From contig DASYHY010000061.1 of the NCBI GenBank assembly GCA_036252795.1, forward strand, positions 23,432 through 87,431: DNA of 64,000 nucleotides. Direction: 5' to 3'. This DNA comes from Aurantimonas sp036252795 (lineage in GTDB: Bacteria > Pseudomonadota > Alphaproteobacteria > Rhizobiales > Rhizobiaceae). The notes beneath the pieces are model-generated. The model saw only the letters and a program-made list of their open reading frames with translations. It was not told the origin of the DNA and did no database searches. The translations under genes and the position numbers were made by a program. Positions 33,782 to 42,183 of this stretch are shown piece by piece. Numbering within the stretch: the stretch's first letter is position 1; every line of letters starts with the position of its first letter.

Positions 33782-34870
33782 ATGCAGGGCGGAATTCTGC
33801 CGGACCGCGAGATCGCGGCGCTGTTCGAGACGGGCGCCATCGCCGCGCCGCTGGCGCGCGACGGCGACCAGATCCAGCCGGCGAGCCTCGACCTCAGGCT
33901 CGGGCCGAAGGCGTACCGCGTGCGGGCGAGCTTCCTGCCGGGGGCGGGACAGACCGTCGCGGCCAAGCTCGAGCGCTTCTCGCTGCACGAGTTCAGCCTG
34001 ACGGAGGGTGCGGTGCTGGAGACCGGCTGCGTCTATGTCGTGCCGCTGCTGGAAGCGCTCCGGCTGCCCGAGGGCGTGCGGGCGACGGCGAACCCCAAAT
34101 CCTCCACCGGCCGGCTCGACATCTTCACCCGCGTCCTGACCGATGGCGCGCAGGAATTCGACAAGCTGCCGGCGGGCTACGAGGGCCCGCTGTATGTCGA
34201 GATCTCGCCGCGCACCTTCCCGATCCTGGTGCGTCAGGGCTCGCGCCTGTCGCAGATCCGCTTCCGCACCGGCGAGCCGCTGCTGGCCGAAACGGAGCTG
34301 GCGGCGCTGCATGCGTCGGAGCGGCTGACCTCGGCGCCCGGCGCCAACATTTCCGGCGGCGGCATCGCCCTGTCGATCGACCTGACCGGAGATGCGGCGG
34401 GCGAAGCGCTGGTCGGCTATCGCGGCAAGCGCCATACCGGTGTCGTCGACGTCGACAGGCGCGGCGCGTATCGCCTGGCCGATTTCTGGGAGCCGATCCA
34501 TCGCAGCCCGGGCGGCGAACTGATCCTCGACCCGGACGAATTCTACATCCTCGCCTCGAAGGAAGCGGTGCATGTGCCGCCGGATTTCGCCGCCGAGATG
34601 ACCCCCTTCGATCCGCTGGTCGGCGAGTTCCGCGTCCACTATGCCGGCTTCTTCGATCCAGGCTTCGGCCATTCCGCCGCCGGCGGCACCGGCAGCCGCG
34701 CGGTTCTGGAGGTCCGCAGCCACGACGTGCCCTTCATCCTGGAGGACGGCCAGATCGTCGGCCGCCTGGTCTACGAACACATGCAGGCGCGGCCCGACCG
34801 GCTCTACGGCCTCGACCTGAAGTCCAGCTACCAGGCGCAGGGGCTGAAGCTGTCGAAGCACTTCCTCTGA
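33782..34870 (+). CDS. dcd: 2'-deoxycytidine 5'-triphosphate deaminase, long two-domain form
   Basis: 362 residues from ATG at 33782; GAGGGGA lies 9 nt upstream, and earlier TTG/ATG codons have worse spacing. The length is about twice the 190 residues of E. coli Dcd. Residues 1-180 contain DQIQPASLDLRLGPKAYRV, NPKSSTGRLDIFTRVLTDGAQEFD and IRFRTGEPLL. Residues 185-362 repeat the trimer fold with HRSPGGELILDPDEFYILASKE, FDPGFGHSAAGGTGSRAVLEV and GQIVGRLVYEHM. This long form is typical of Hyphomicrobiales. It makes dUTP for thymidylate synthesis. Confidence 0.9.
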   Translation: MQGGILPDREIAALFETGAIAAPLARDGDQIQPASLDLRLGPKAYRVRASFLPGAGQTVAAKLERFSLHEFSLTEGAVLETGCVYVVPLLEALRLPEGVRATANPKSSTGRLDIFTRVLTDGAQEFDKLPAGYEGPLYVEISPRTFPILVRQGSRLSQIRFRTGEPLLAETELAALHASERLTSAPGANISGGGIALSIDLTGDAAGEALVGYRGKRHTGVVDVDRRGAYRLADFWEPIHRSPGGELILDPDEFYILASKEAVHVPPDFAAEMTPFDPLVGEFRVHYAGFFDPGFGHSAAGGTGSRAVLEVRSHDVPFILEDGQIVGRLVYEHMQARPDRLYGLDLKSSYQAQGLKLSKHFL

Positions 34871-34969
34871 GCGCCTCGCGAATAAACTGTCGCGGCGCCC
34901 GTCGCGCCTATGGAACGGGGGCAGCGCGTGGCCTATGTTCCGTGACGGCGGGCTGCGCGGTGCGACAGG

Positions 34970-35115
34970 GGTGACATTTGCTCGGGGCCTTAGTCTTCCC
35001 CAGGGAGCTGTCCCTGCCTTGGCTCGTGGGCCGGGGCACACGGCGCCCACCTACTCTGTAGGTTCCCGGGATCGACTACTCCATCGGCCGGGTGGCTCGC
35101 CGCTTCTCTTTCCAT
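34970..35115 (+). ncRNA. ssrS: 6S RNA
   Basis: The stretch contains CCTTGGCTCGTGGGC, CACACGGCGCCCACCT and TAGGTTCCCGGGATCG, which match the 3' half of alphaproteobacterial 6S RNA as I recall it, and it lies just upstream of the 5-FTHF cyclo-ligase gene, the position conserved for ssrS across bacteria. 6S RNA mimics an open promoter and inhibits sigma-70 RNA polymerase in stationary phase. Ends are approximate. Confidence 0.75.
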
Positions 35116-35157
35116 TCCCGGCGGAATCGGACAGGTCTCCCTCAGGAGGCGACGCCG

Positions 35158-35757
35158 ATGCGCGATGACATGTCCGAACAGAAGGCGCAGATGCGCCGCG
35201 CGGCGCTGGGCCGGCGCGACGCGATGAGCGAAGAGGCACGGATCGAGGCCTCCCTCGCCGTCGCCGATCATGTCGCGGCGCTCGTCGAGATCACCCCCGG
35301 CATGGCGGTTTCGGGTTTTCTGCCGATCCGCTCCGAGATCGACGTCAGGCCGCTGATGATGCTGCTCGCCGATCGCGGTGCGCGCCTCTGCGTGCCGGCC
35401 ATCGTCGAGGGCAGGCTGGTGTTTCGCCATCTGGTGAGGGGCGCGCCGCTCGAGCCGCAGGGCTTCGGCACCTACGCGCCGGGTGCCGACGCGGCCATCC
35501 TCGACCCCGAGCTCATGCTGGTGCCGCTGGCGGCCTTCGACCGCGGCGGCGGCCGGCTCGGCTATGGCCGGGGCTACTACGACACCGCCATCGCCGGCCT
35601 GCGCGCCAAGGGGATGACGCCGCGTCTCGTCGGCATCGCCTTCGCGGCGCAGGAGGTCGACCACGTGAGGATGGAGGCGCACGACATCCCGCTGGACGTC
35701 GTCGTCACCGAGCAGGGCGTCGTCGCCGGAGCGGCGGAACCCATCGCACGGGGCTGA
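35158..35757 (+). CDS. ygfA: 5-formyltetrahydrofolate cyclo-ligase
   Basis: 199 residues from ATG at 35158 with AGGAGG about 8 nt upstream. It carries the family pattern: MRRAALGRRDAMS, the substrate loop VSGFLPIRSEIDVRPLM, and the ATP site DRGGGRLGYGRGYYD. It returns 5-formyl-THF to the one-carbon pool as 5,10-methenyl-THF. It follows 6S RNA and may be co-transcribed with it. Confidence 0.93.
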   Translation: MRDDMSEQKAQMRRAALGRRDAMSEEARIEASLAVADHVAALVEITPGMAVSGFLPIRSEIDVRPLMMLLADRGARLCVPAIVEGRLVFRHLVRGAPLEPQGFGTYAPGADAAILDPELMLVPLAAFDRGGGRLGYGRGYYDTAIAGLRAKGMTPRLVGIAFAAQEVDHVRMEAHDIPLDVVVTEQGVVAGAAEPIARG

Positions 35758-36291
35758 TCAGCCCCTGCGCTTCACCTGCGTGCCGAGGATCATCGCCCAA
35801 TAGGGCTGGCCGTTGCGGCCGGTCGCTGCGGCGAAACCGATGTCCGTCACCTCCGGCTTCAGGAGGTTGCGCCGGTGCCCGGCCGAGTTTTCCCAGCCGC
35901 TGATCACCGCTGCGGTCGACGGGTAGTTCCAGCCGATATTCTCCGCGACGCTGCCATAGTTGTAGCCGTAGGCCTTCACCCGAGCCGGCAGCGCGCCCTC
36001 GACCGAATGGCTGAGCTTGCCGCGTGCGGCCATCGCGCGGGCCTGCCGCGTCGCCGCCTCGTCGAGGACCGCGCTGTAGCGCAGCGCCGGCAGTCCGTGG
36101 GTCGAGCGGAACGCGTTGACCCGGGCGAGCCCGGCGGTCCGGTCGACGGAAATCTCCTTGGTGCTGCCGACGTCGATGGACCCGGGCGTGCCGCCGGTGC
36201 AGGCCGCCAGGAGTCCCATGCCCGCCATGGCCGCGAAGAGCATCAGCCGGTGCCTTGCCGCACCCAGCCAGATCGTTGTTGCCGAACGCAT
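35758..36291 (-). CDS. CAP/SCP-domain lipoprotein
   Basis: 177 residues. A signal with lipobox LLAAC (C31) indicates an outer- or inner-membrane lipoprotein. The CAP domain spans about residues 55-170: RVNAFRSTHGLPALRYSAVLDEAATRQARAMAARGKLSHS, AENIGWNY and SAGHRRNLLKPEVTDIGFA. The His and Glu of the usual CAP cavity are present. The function of bacterial CAP lipoproteins is poorly known. Its stop directly abuts the ygfA stop, within the palindrome GGGGCTGATCAGCCCC. Confidence 0.85.
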   Translation of the reverse strand: MRSATTIWLGAARHRLMLFAAMAGMGLLAACTGGTPGSIDVGSTKEISVDRTAGLARVNAFRSTHGLPALRYSAVLDEAATRQARAMAARGKLSHSVEGALPARVKAYGYNYGSVAENIGWNYPSTAAVISGWENSAGHRRNLLKPEVTDIGFAAATGRNGQPYWAMILGTQVKRRG

Positions 36292-36427
36292 TCGTTTTCC
36301 TCGTCTCGTGAGCCGCCAGGCATCCGCCGCCTTGCCGGCCTGTCCTTTCTAAGTCCCGCAGCCGTCCTAGCTTCGCGGGCAATCGATGCCTTGCCGCCGA
36401 AGCACGACAATTCTGGGACGCACCATC

Positions 36428-37081
36428 ATGATCGACCTCTACACCTGGCAGACGCCGAACGGCGAAAAGCCCGTCATCATGCTGGAGGAATGCTCAATGG
36501 AGTATGACCTCCATCTGATCGACATTGCGACGAATGCGCAGAAGAACCCGGACTTCCTCGCGATCAATCCCAATGGCAGGATACCCGCCATCGTCGATCG
36601 GACCGATGGAACGGAGCAGCGGGTCTTCGAGTCAGGCGCGATCCTGATCTACCTCGCCGAGAAGGCGGGGCGGTTTCTTCCGGCGTCCGGACCGGAGCGC
36701 GCGGAGACGCTCTCCTGGACCTTCTTCCAGGTCGGCAACACCGGCCCGATGCTGGGACAGTGGCATCATTTCACTGCCGCCGCGAAGGACAAGATTCCCT
36801 ATGCGATCGAGCGGTATCGCGACGAATCGCTTCGCGTCCTCGGTGTCCTCGACGAGCACCTGAAGGACAACGACTATCTCGCCGGCGGGTATTCCATCGC
36901 CGACATGATCAATTTCGGCTGGGCCCGCGCTGGCGTGGCGGGCCTGAAAGGCCAGGGGGCGGAGGAGTTCAAGGCGTTGAAGGCGTGGATCGGGCGGGTC
37001 GGCGAGCGCGAGCCGGTGAAGAAGGCCCTCCTCAAGCTCGATCACGCCAAGCGCGCGATCAAGCCGGTCGAAAAGGTCTGA
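36428..37081 (+). CDS. Glutathione S-transferase family protein (YfcG/Ure2-like)
   Basis: 217 residues from ATG at 36428. The N-terminal thioredoxin-like domain, MIDLYTWQTPNGEKPVIMLEE, NPNGRIPAIVD and the glutathione-binding ESGAILIYLAEKAG, matches the Nu/YfcG class that uses Thr/Asn near T7-P-N rather than Ser/Tyr. The helical C-terminal domain has DNDYLAGGYSIADMINFGWA. It probably acts as a disulfide reductase or peroxidase with glutathione. The stop overlaps the next start by one base. Confidence 0.87.
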   Translation: MIDLYTWQTPNGEKPVIMLEECSMEYDLHLIDIATNAQKNPDFLAINPNGRIPAIVDRTDGTEQRVFESGAILIYLAEKAGRFLPASGPERAETLSWTFFQVGNTGPMLGQWHHFTAAAKDKIPYAIERYRDESLRVLGVLDEHLKDNDYLAGGYSIADMINFGWARAGVAGLKGQGAEEFKALKAWIGRVGEREPVKKALLKLDHAKRAIKPVEKV

Positions 37082-37902
37082 TGCGCTTCCTGTTTCTGGG
37101 CGACATGGTCGGCCGCACCGGCCGTACCGCCGTCTACGAGAAGCTTCCCGGCCTGATCGCGGACTGGCGCCTCGACTTCGTCGTGGTGAACGGCGAGAAC
37201 GCGGCGGGCGGCTTCGGCATCACCGAAGACATCTTTAACGCCACGCTCGCCGCCGGCGCCGACGTCGTGACCACTGGCAACCACGTCTGGGACCAGCGCG
37301 AGGCGTTGAGCTTCGCGCCGCGCGAGCCGCGATTCCTGCGCCCTGCCAATTATCCTAAAGGCGCGCCCGGCAGCGGATCCGGCCTCTTCGAGGCGAAGAA
37401 CGGGGCGCGGGTGCTGGTCGCCAACATAATGGGCCGGGTGTTCATGTCGCCGGATCTCGACGATCCGTTCGCCGCGGCCGAGCATCTCGTCTCGACCTGT
37501 CCGCTGGGCGAGCAGGCGGACGCGATCGTCTTCGACTTCCACGCCGAGGCGACCAGCGAGAAGCAGTGCTTCGGGCATTTCCTGGACGGCCGTGTCAGCG
37601 TGGTGGTCGGCACTCACACCCACGTGCCGACCGCCGACCACCAGATCCTCGTCGGCGGTACCGCCTACCAGTCGGATGCCGGCATGTGCGGCGACTACGA
37701 TTCCTCGCTCGGCATGGAGAAGGAGGAGCCGATCAACCGCTTCGTCACCAAGCTGCCGCGCGGCCGCTACGAGGCGGCGCAGGGACCGGCGACACTCTGC
37801 GGCCTGGCCGTCGAGATTTCCGACCGCACGGGGTTGGCGGAGAAGGTCTCGCCCGTCCGCATCGGCCCGCGGCTGGCGGCGGCCATGCCGGACTTCTGGT
37901 AG
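37081..37902 (+). CDS. TIGR00282-family metallophosphodiesterase (YmdB-like)
   Basis: 273 residues. Calcineurin-like motifs: FLGDMVGRTGR, VVNGENAAGGFGI, TTGNHVWD and GTHTHVPTAD. YmdB relatives hydrolyse 2',3'-cyclic nucleotides. The gene sits next to ygfA in many Hyphomicrobiales; here the GST and CAP genes lie between them. It starts within the GST stop codon (TGATG). Confidence 0.9.
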   Translation: MRFLFLGDMVGRTGRTAVYEKLPGLIADWRLDFVVVNGENAAGGFGITEDIFNATLAAGADVVTTGNHVWDQREALSFAPREPRFLRPANYPKGAPGSGSGLFEAKNGARVLVANIMGRVFMSPDLDDPFAAAEHLVSTCPLGEQADAIVFDFHAEATSEKQCFGHFLDGRVSVVVGTHTHVPTADHQILVGGTAYQSDAGMCGDYDSSLGMEKEEPINRFVTKLPRGRYEAAQGPATLCGLAVEISDRTGLAEKVSPVRIGPRLAAAMPDFW

Positions 37903-37949
37903 TGGTCTCCTATCCAGACTAATTGGAATGGAAGGCACGCTTTCGTCGT

Positions 37950-38393
37950 TCAGGGCATCCCGGCAAGGTTGTAGACCGGCACCCCGAGGGGGTCGAAGTG
38001 CCGCACATTCTCGGTCAGGATGGCTAGATCGTGGGCCCGGGCCGTGCCTGCGATGGCCACGTCACAAAAGCCGGGGTGTCGACCCACTGCGGTTGCGGCG
38101 TCGGAAATTTCTCCCGCGGCTTCGGCAGCCTCCACCCCGAACGGGAGCACTCGATCTCCGTAGGCGGCTCGGAAACCCAGCATCCATTCTTCGATTGCAT
38201 CGGCTTTCGCCGTCGAGTGGTTGCGGCGCAACTTGCAGATGCCTTGTCGGATCTCGGCGAGCGTGATCGTCGAGAGATATAGCTGGGATACGTGGGCGCG
38301 GAGTTTGTCGGCCGCGCCATCGGGTAGGTCTGGTCTTCTCCCCGGAGAGAGAAGAGAGAGCGTCGAGGTGTCGATCAGAAAGCCGCTCGTCAC
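37950..38393 (-). CDS. vapC: PIN-domain ribonuclease toxin (VapC family)
   Basis: 147 residues from GTG at 38393, overlapping the antitoxin stop by 4 bp. PIN metal ligands are D8 (FLIDTS), E47 (LAEIRQG), D111 (GFCDVAIAGTA) with a further acidic position at E128 in LAILTENVRHF. It should cut RNA, typically tRNA, when freed from its antitoxin. The full length and intact acidic residues suggest an active toxin. Confidence 0.9.
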   Translation of the reverse strand: MTSGFLIDTSTLSLLSPGRRPDLPDGAADKLRAHVSQLYLSTITLAEIRQGICKLRRNHSTAKADAIEEWMLGFRAAYGDRVLPFGVEAAEAAGEISDAATAVGRHPGFCDVAIAGTARAHDLAILTENVRHFDPLGVPVYNLAGMP

Positions 38394-38806
38394 AGGTCAA
38401 TTGACCGCATGGGCGTCTGATCACGATCAAACTCGTCTCCCCCGGGGAAAGCCATCAGGAACTCCGCAAAATCGGTTTTGCCGGGGTAAATGCGCCGCGC
38501 TACATCCACCGGGACCATGACCGCGGCAGGTCGGCCGTGTTTGGTGATTGTCGTAGGCTCGCCTCTTTCAGCGGCCTCGACCAACGCTGAGAAGCTCGCT
38601 TTCGCGTTCCTTACCTGGACGGTCTGCATCCCGGGGCCGCGGCGGGTGGAAGGCATGGGCTTGCCCTTGTATCCGGTCAACTCCATTCCAGCCTTGCCAC
38701 CACGGGGGCCGACCATATCGTACGGGCCTCTTCCTGACTTGGAACCTTTGCCCAACCGCAAAGGTGCATCCTGTCCCGGCCCTGAAGGGGGCGCCTTTTT
38801 TGCCAT
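38390..38806 (-). CDS. Phd/YefM-type antitoxin with an unusual 59-residue N-terminal extension
   Basis: 138 residues. The C-terminal 79 residues (from M60: MQTVQVRNAKASFSALVEAA, TTITKHGRPAAVMVPVD) are an ordinary Phd/YefM antitoxin. The start chosen is ATG 38806 because AAGGAG lies about 8 nt upstream while M60 has no ribosome site. The extra N-terminus is basic and glycine-rich (YDMVGPRGGKAGMELTGYKG, KPMPSTRRGPG) and resembles the small stand-alone YjzC-like 'GPRGG...KGxxLPPTP' proteins of Proteobacteria, suggesting a fusion. An internal start at M60 may also be used. Confidence 0.8.
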   Translation of the reverse strand: MAKKAPPSGPGQDAPLRLGKGSKSGRGPYDMVGPRGGKAGMELTGYKGKPMPSTRRGPGMQTVQVRNAKASFSALVEAAERGEPTTITKHGRPAAVMVPVDVARRIYPGKTDFAEFLMAFPGGDEFDRDQTPMRSIDL

Positions 38807-38819
38807 GGGTAAAACTCCT

Positions 38820-38839
38820 TATGACCACATGTAGTCATA
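38820..38839. promoter_or_regulatory. Probable toxin-antitoxin operator
   Basis: A 20-bp near-perfect palindrome (TATGACC..., 9 of 10 positions of each arm pairing) lies 13 bp before the antitoxin start and beside a minus-strand -10 box TATATT (38839-38844). Such sites are bound by the antitoxin for autorepression. Confidence 0.65.
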
Positions 38840-39264
38840 ATATATGGGCCCCTGTACTGCCTGCAAGAAAAAAGGTGCCAGGCTAGAGCCGCCCCTCGAT
38901 CACTTGCTACCTGATCCGATCAGGGGGCCGCATGTGCGAAACGCTTCAGCGTCAGGACATCCGAGACGCGGCCCTGACTAAGATGCAGCAAGGCCTGCGA
39001 TCTCGTGCTGCGCCAGATCGGTACCCCGGTGAAGGATCTTGAGCTGGCGAGCTACTGCCTCGGTGAGGGGCTCGCTGACGCGGCGCTCCATCTAGCGGCC
39101 CGATCCGTTTCCTGTCGGGTCGACGAGCTTGTCTCCCTGCTTGGGAGCCGAAGTCGGAGCAGGAGGGGTTACCCCTTACTCCGGTTATCCCGGACCCGAG
39201 GTTGCCCCATCGGGGGCGTATGAAGCCATACTGGCCAGACTTAAGGATGGCCTGCCGAGGCCGA
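38840..39264. other. 425-bp region without a supported gene
   Basis: No intact gene is supported. A plus-strand ATG at 38932 begins METLQ-like text (MCETLQRQDIRDAALTKMQQ) but stops early. One frame over, from about 38990, reads ACDLVLRQIGTPVKDLELAS. Joined by a frameshift they would make one helical protein, which suggests a decayed gene. No recognisable family, and no terminator or mobile-element ends were found. Confidence 0.35.
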
Positions 39265-40071
39265 TTAGACGCCTCTCAGCACGATCACCGTCGGCGTGCG
39301 CGGCAAGGTCCTGACCGAGACGGTCAGGCTCGGCTCGTCTCGCATGTCCACGGCAAAGTCCGGCAGCTTGGCGAGAAACCGCTCGATCGGGCCGCTGAAC
39401 CGGTGCATCGGCAGGACGATTGACGAGCGCAGCCTCTCGGTGATCTCGCCGATGCCTTCCTGGCTCATCGTCATGCCGCCGTCGACCGGCACCATGACGA
39501 CGTCGAGCCGCCCGATCTGCGCGTAGTCGGAATCGGTCAGCGTGTGGTGCAGATGGCCGAGATGGCCGATGCACAGGCCCGCGACCTCGAAGATGAAGAT
39601 CGAGTTGCCGTCCGCCTCCATGCCGCCGTAGCTGCGGATGTCCGTCGGCACGTTACGCACATACATGTCGTCGACGGTGAGCGCGTGGCGCGCCGCGCCT
39701 CCCTCAGGGTTCCAGCCCCGCAGCACATGCGCGATGGCCGGGTCCGGGAAAGGCGTGTTGTGCGACGAATGCGCCTTGTTCATCGTCACGATGTCCGGGA
39801 GATCCGCGCCGCCATAGCCGGCGAAGTCCGTTGCGACGACAACCCCGCCGGGGCTTTCGATCCGGTAGGTAGCGTGGGTGACGTAGGTGATGGTCACCTC
39901 TTCCGCCATCTGGGCGAGCCGCGTCGGCTCGTCCCGCGCCATCGAAACGAAGGTTGCGCGCGGCAGCGTCTCGGCGACGGCGTGGCAGGTGCTGGGCACC
40001 ATCTGGGCAAGGGCCGCGTCCGGCGCGAAGGCGAAGCCGGCGAGCAGCGCGGCGCAGGCGAGACGTCTCAT
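39265..40071 (-). CDS. Exported MBL-fold metallo-hydrolase
   Basis: 268 residues from ATG at 40071 (GGGAG upstream). Signal peptide to about residue 23 (ALAQ). The fold is UlaG-like: VTHATYRIESPGGVVVATDFAGYGG, then MNKAHSSHNTPFPD in place of a canonical HxHxDH, IGHLGHLHHTLTD, and VMVPVDGGMTMSQ. The metal site is thus a variant. The substrate is unknown. It is followed upstream on the same strand by a TPR protein gene 33 bp away. Confidence 0.85.
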   Translation of the reverse strand: MRRLACAALLAGFAFAPDAALAQMVPSTCHAVAETLPRATFVSMARDEPTRLAQMAEEVTITYVTHATYRIESPGGVVVATDFAGYGGADLPDIVTMNKAHSSHNTPFPDPAIAHVLRGWNPEGGAARHALTVDDMYVRNVPTDIRSYGGMEADGNSIFIFEVAGLCIGHLGHLHHTLTDSDYAQIGRLDVVMVPVDGGMTMSQEGIGEITERLRSSIVLPMHRFSGPIERFLAKLPDFAVDMRDEPSLTVSVRTLPRTPTVIVLRGV

Positions 40072-40104
40072 CGGCAAACTCCCGAAGTAGCGAGGGCAGG
40101 GGCG

Positions 40105-40728
40105 TCAGAGGTCGATGCCCGCCGGGGCCGGTACGGCCGGCGCCACGGGCGCGATCATTCCACGCTCCTTGAGAAAGGGATGGATCGCGACAGCCGCGCG
40201 AAGCTGGCTCTGGGCGAGGCCGAAGCGGCCCTGGCGCATCAGGATGATGGCGCGGCCGGACATCGCCGCGAAATGCTTCGGCTCCAGCGCGATCGCCTGG
40301 TCGACATCGGCGAGCGCCCCGTCGAGATCGTCCTGCAGGAAGCGCACGAAGCCGCGCTGGTTCCAGGCCTCGGCATAGTCGGGCGCGGCTGCGATGGCCT
40401 GGTCCAGAAGGCTGTGGGCTCCGGCGAAGTCGTAGCTCTGCCGCCGTTCCATCGCGCGTTCGAGAAGTTGGCGGGTGGCAAGGTCCGGGGCCGCCGCCAT
40501 CCAGTGATGCCAGATGGCGGATTCGGCGGCGCGGCCCTCCGCCTCATCGGCGGCGTTCTTCAGCGCGGCGAAGAGGCGAGCCTCGACCTGATGGTTCGGC
40601 TCGGAAACGGCCGGCGGCCGCACGCCGGTGCCGGGCGGCACGGTCGTCTCGGCCGAGACCGGAGAGGCCGCCACAAGGACGGTGCCCGCCCAGAACGCGT
40701 ATCGGAACAGCGCTGCGCGATATCGCAT
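40105..40728 (-). CDS. Exported tetratricopeptide-repeat protein
   Basis: 207 residues. Signal peptide to about residue 26 (SAETT). TPR units: RQLLERAMERRQSYDFAGAHSLLDQAIAAAPDYAEAWNQRG, then FLQDDLDGALADVDQAIALEPKHFAAMSGRAIILMRQGRFGLAQSQL. Likely a periplasmic protein-protein adaptor. It is probably co-transcribed with the MBL-fold gene downstream. Confidence 0.85.
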   Translation of the reverse strand: MRYRAALFRYAFWAGTVLVAASPVSAETTVPPGTGVRPPAVSEPNHQVEARLFAALKNAADEAEGRAAESAIWHHWMAAAPDLATRQLLERAMERRQSYDFAGAHSLLDQAIAAAPDYAEAWNQRGFVRFLQDDLDGALADVDQAIALEPKHFAAMSGRAIILMRQGRFGLAQSQLRAAVAIHPFLKERGMIAPVAPAVPAPAGIDL

Positions 40729-40841
40729 GGTCGCGTTCTCCCCTGACCGTCGGCCGGACGTGGCGGCGGGCCGCTGAAGACTGGAGGCTACCGCCCCGAC
40801 GGGAGAAGCAAAATCACCATGGCGTCATCGCCCTTCGCCGC

Positions 40842-41345
40842 TCAGCGGCGCGTGCCGCCTGCCGCGACCATCTCCCGCCACCGCGCCGCGATCGCCGCGC
40901 CGCTGTCGGCCGGCTGGGCGGGGAAGGAGAGTTCGCCCTCGTCGATCCGCACGAACGCCTGTTTCGAGCTCGTCCAGATATGCCCGGCCGGGATGAGCCA
41001 GGATGCATCGTCCAGCGTTCCCGCCTTGATGTTGACGCGGCGCGGATCCTCCTCCGTGCGATGCCGGAACCGCACGCCGCATTCGGGGCAGAAATCGCCG
41101 AGCCGCGTCCGCCCGGTCTCGGATATGCGCCGCGTCGTGTGGAACCGGCCCGTCACGGTGACGCTCTGCGGGTCGACGCGCAGGGACTCGCCGAAGGCGC
41201 TGGAGGTCTGCGTCTGGCACTCGGTGCAGTGACAGAGATAGAAGGCGATCGGCTCGGCATCGATCGCATAGCGCAGGGCGCCGCACTGGCAGCCGCCCTC
41301 AAGCGGCAGCGCCGGCATCGCCACCGGTCGGATCTCGTCACTCAT
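40842..41345 (-). CDS. GFA-family zinc-binding protein
   Basis: 167 residues with the GFA/CENP-V zinc motifs: GGCQCGALRY, YLCHCTECQTQTSSAFG and GDFCPECGVRF. Named after glutathione-dependent formaldehyde-activating enzyme, but members have diverse and mostly unproven activities. It is divergent from yebC. Confidence 0.92.
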   Translation of the reverse strand: MSDEIRPVAMPALPLEGGCQCGALRYAIDAEPIAFYLCHCTECQTQTSSAFGESLRVDPQSVTVTGRFHTTRRISETGRTRLGDFCPECGVRFRHRTEEDPRRVNIKAGTLDDASWLIPAGHIWTSSKQAFVRIDEGELSFPAQPADSGAAIAARWREMVAAGGTRR

Positions 41346-41420
41346 GGCTTGCCCCGTTCTGGACGTTTCCGCCGTCCTTTACTATGACGGGCACCTTCAC
41401 GCATACGAGACGGGTTCGCC

Positions 41421-42170
41421 ATGGCCGGCCATTCACAGTTCAAGAACATCATGCATCGCAAGGGCCGCCAGGATGCGGTCCGCTCGAAGCTGTTCTCCAA
41501 GCTCGCGCGCGAGATCACCGTGGCGGCGAAAGCCGGTTTGCCGGATGCGGACATGAACCCGCGCCTGCGGCTCGCCATCGCCAACGCCAAGGCGCAGTCG
41601 ATGCCGAAGGACAACATCGAGCGGGCGGTCAAGAAGGCGGCCGGCGGGGATGCCGAGAACTACGAGGAAATCCGCTACGAGGGATACGGCCCGGGCGGCG
41701 TCGCGGTGATCGTCGAGGCGCTGACCGACAACCGCAACCGCACCGCCTCCAATGTCCGCTCCTATTTCACCAAGTCGGGCGGCGCCATGGGCGAGACCGG
41801 CTCGGTCGCCTTCATGTTCGACAAGGTCGGCGAGATCATCTATCCGGCCGCAGCCGGCGACGCCGACAAGATCATGGAGGCAGCCATCGAGGCGGGTGCC
41901 GACGACGTGATGTCGGACGAGAACGGCCACACGATCATCACCGCCTTCGAGGATCTGAACGACGTCTCCTCCGCGCTGGAGCAGTCGCTGGGCGAGGCCG
42001 AGAGCGTGCGGACCATCTGGCGCCCGCAGACCGGCACGCCCGTGGACGAGGAGAAGGCCGTGAGCGTTATGAAGCTCATCGCCAATCTCGACGACGACGA
42101 CGACGTCCAGAACGTCTACGCCAATTTCGAGGTCGACGACGAGGTGATGGCCCGGCTGTCGGCCGCCTGA
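41421..42170 (+). CDS. yebC: YebC/PmpR-family protein
   Basis: 249 residues with the family signature MAGHSQFKNIMHRKGRQDA, LRLAIANAKAQSMPKDNIERAVKKA, YEGYGPGGVAVIVEALTDNRNRTASNVR. Some members act as transcription regulators and others help ribosomes through proline-rich stretches. It is the first gene of the conserved yebC-ruvCAB block, here split from ruvC by a serine hydrolase on the other strand. Confidence 0.95.
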   Translation: MAGHSQFKNIMHRKGRQDAVRSKLFSKLAREITVAAKAGLPDADMNPRLRLAIANAKAQSMPKDNIERAVKKAAGGDAENYEEIRYEGYGPGGVAVIVEALTDNRNRTASNVRSYFTKSGGAMGETGSVAFMFDKVGEIIYPAAAGDADKIMEAAIEAGADDVMSDENGHTIITAFEDLNDVSSALEQSLGEAESVRTIWRPQTGTPVDEEKAVSVMKLIANLDDDDDVQNVYANFEVDDEVMARLSAA

Positions 42171-42183
42171 GGCGACGGCCCGC

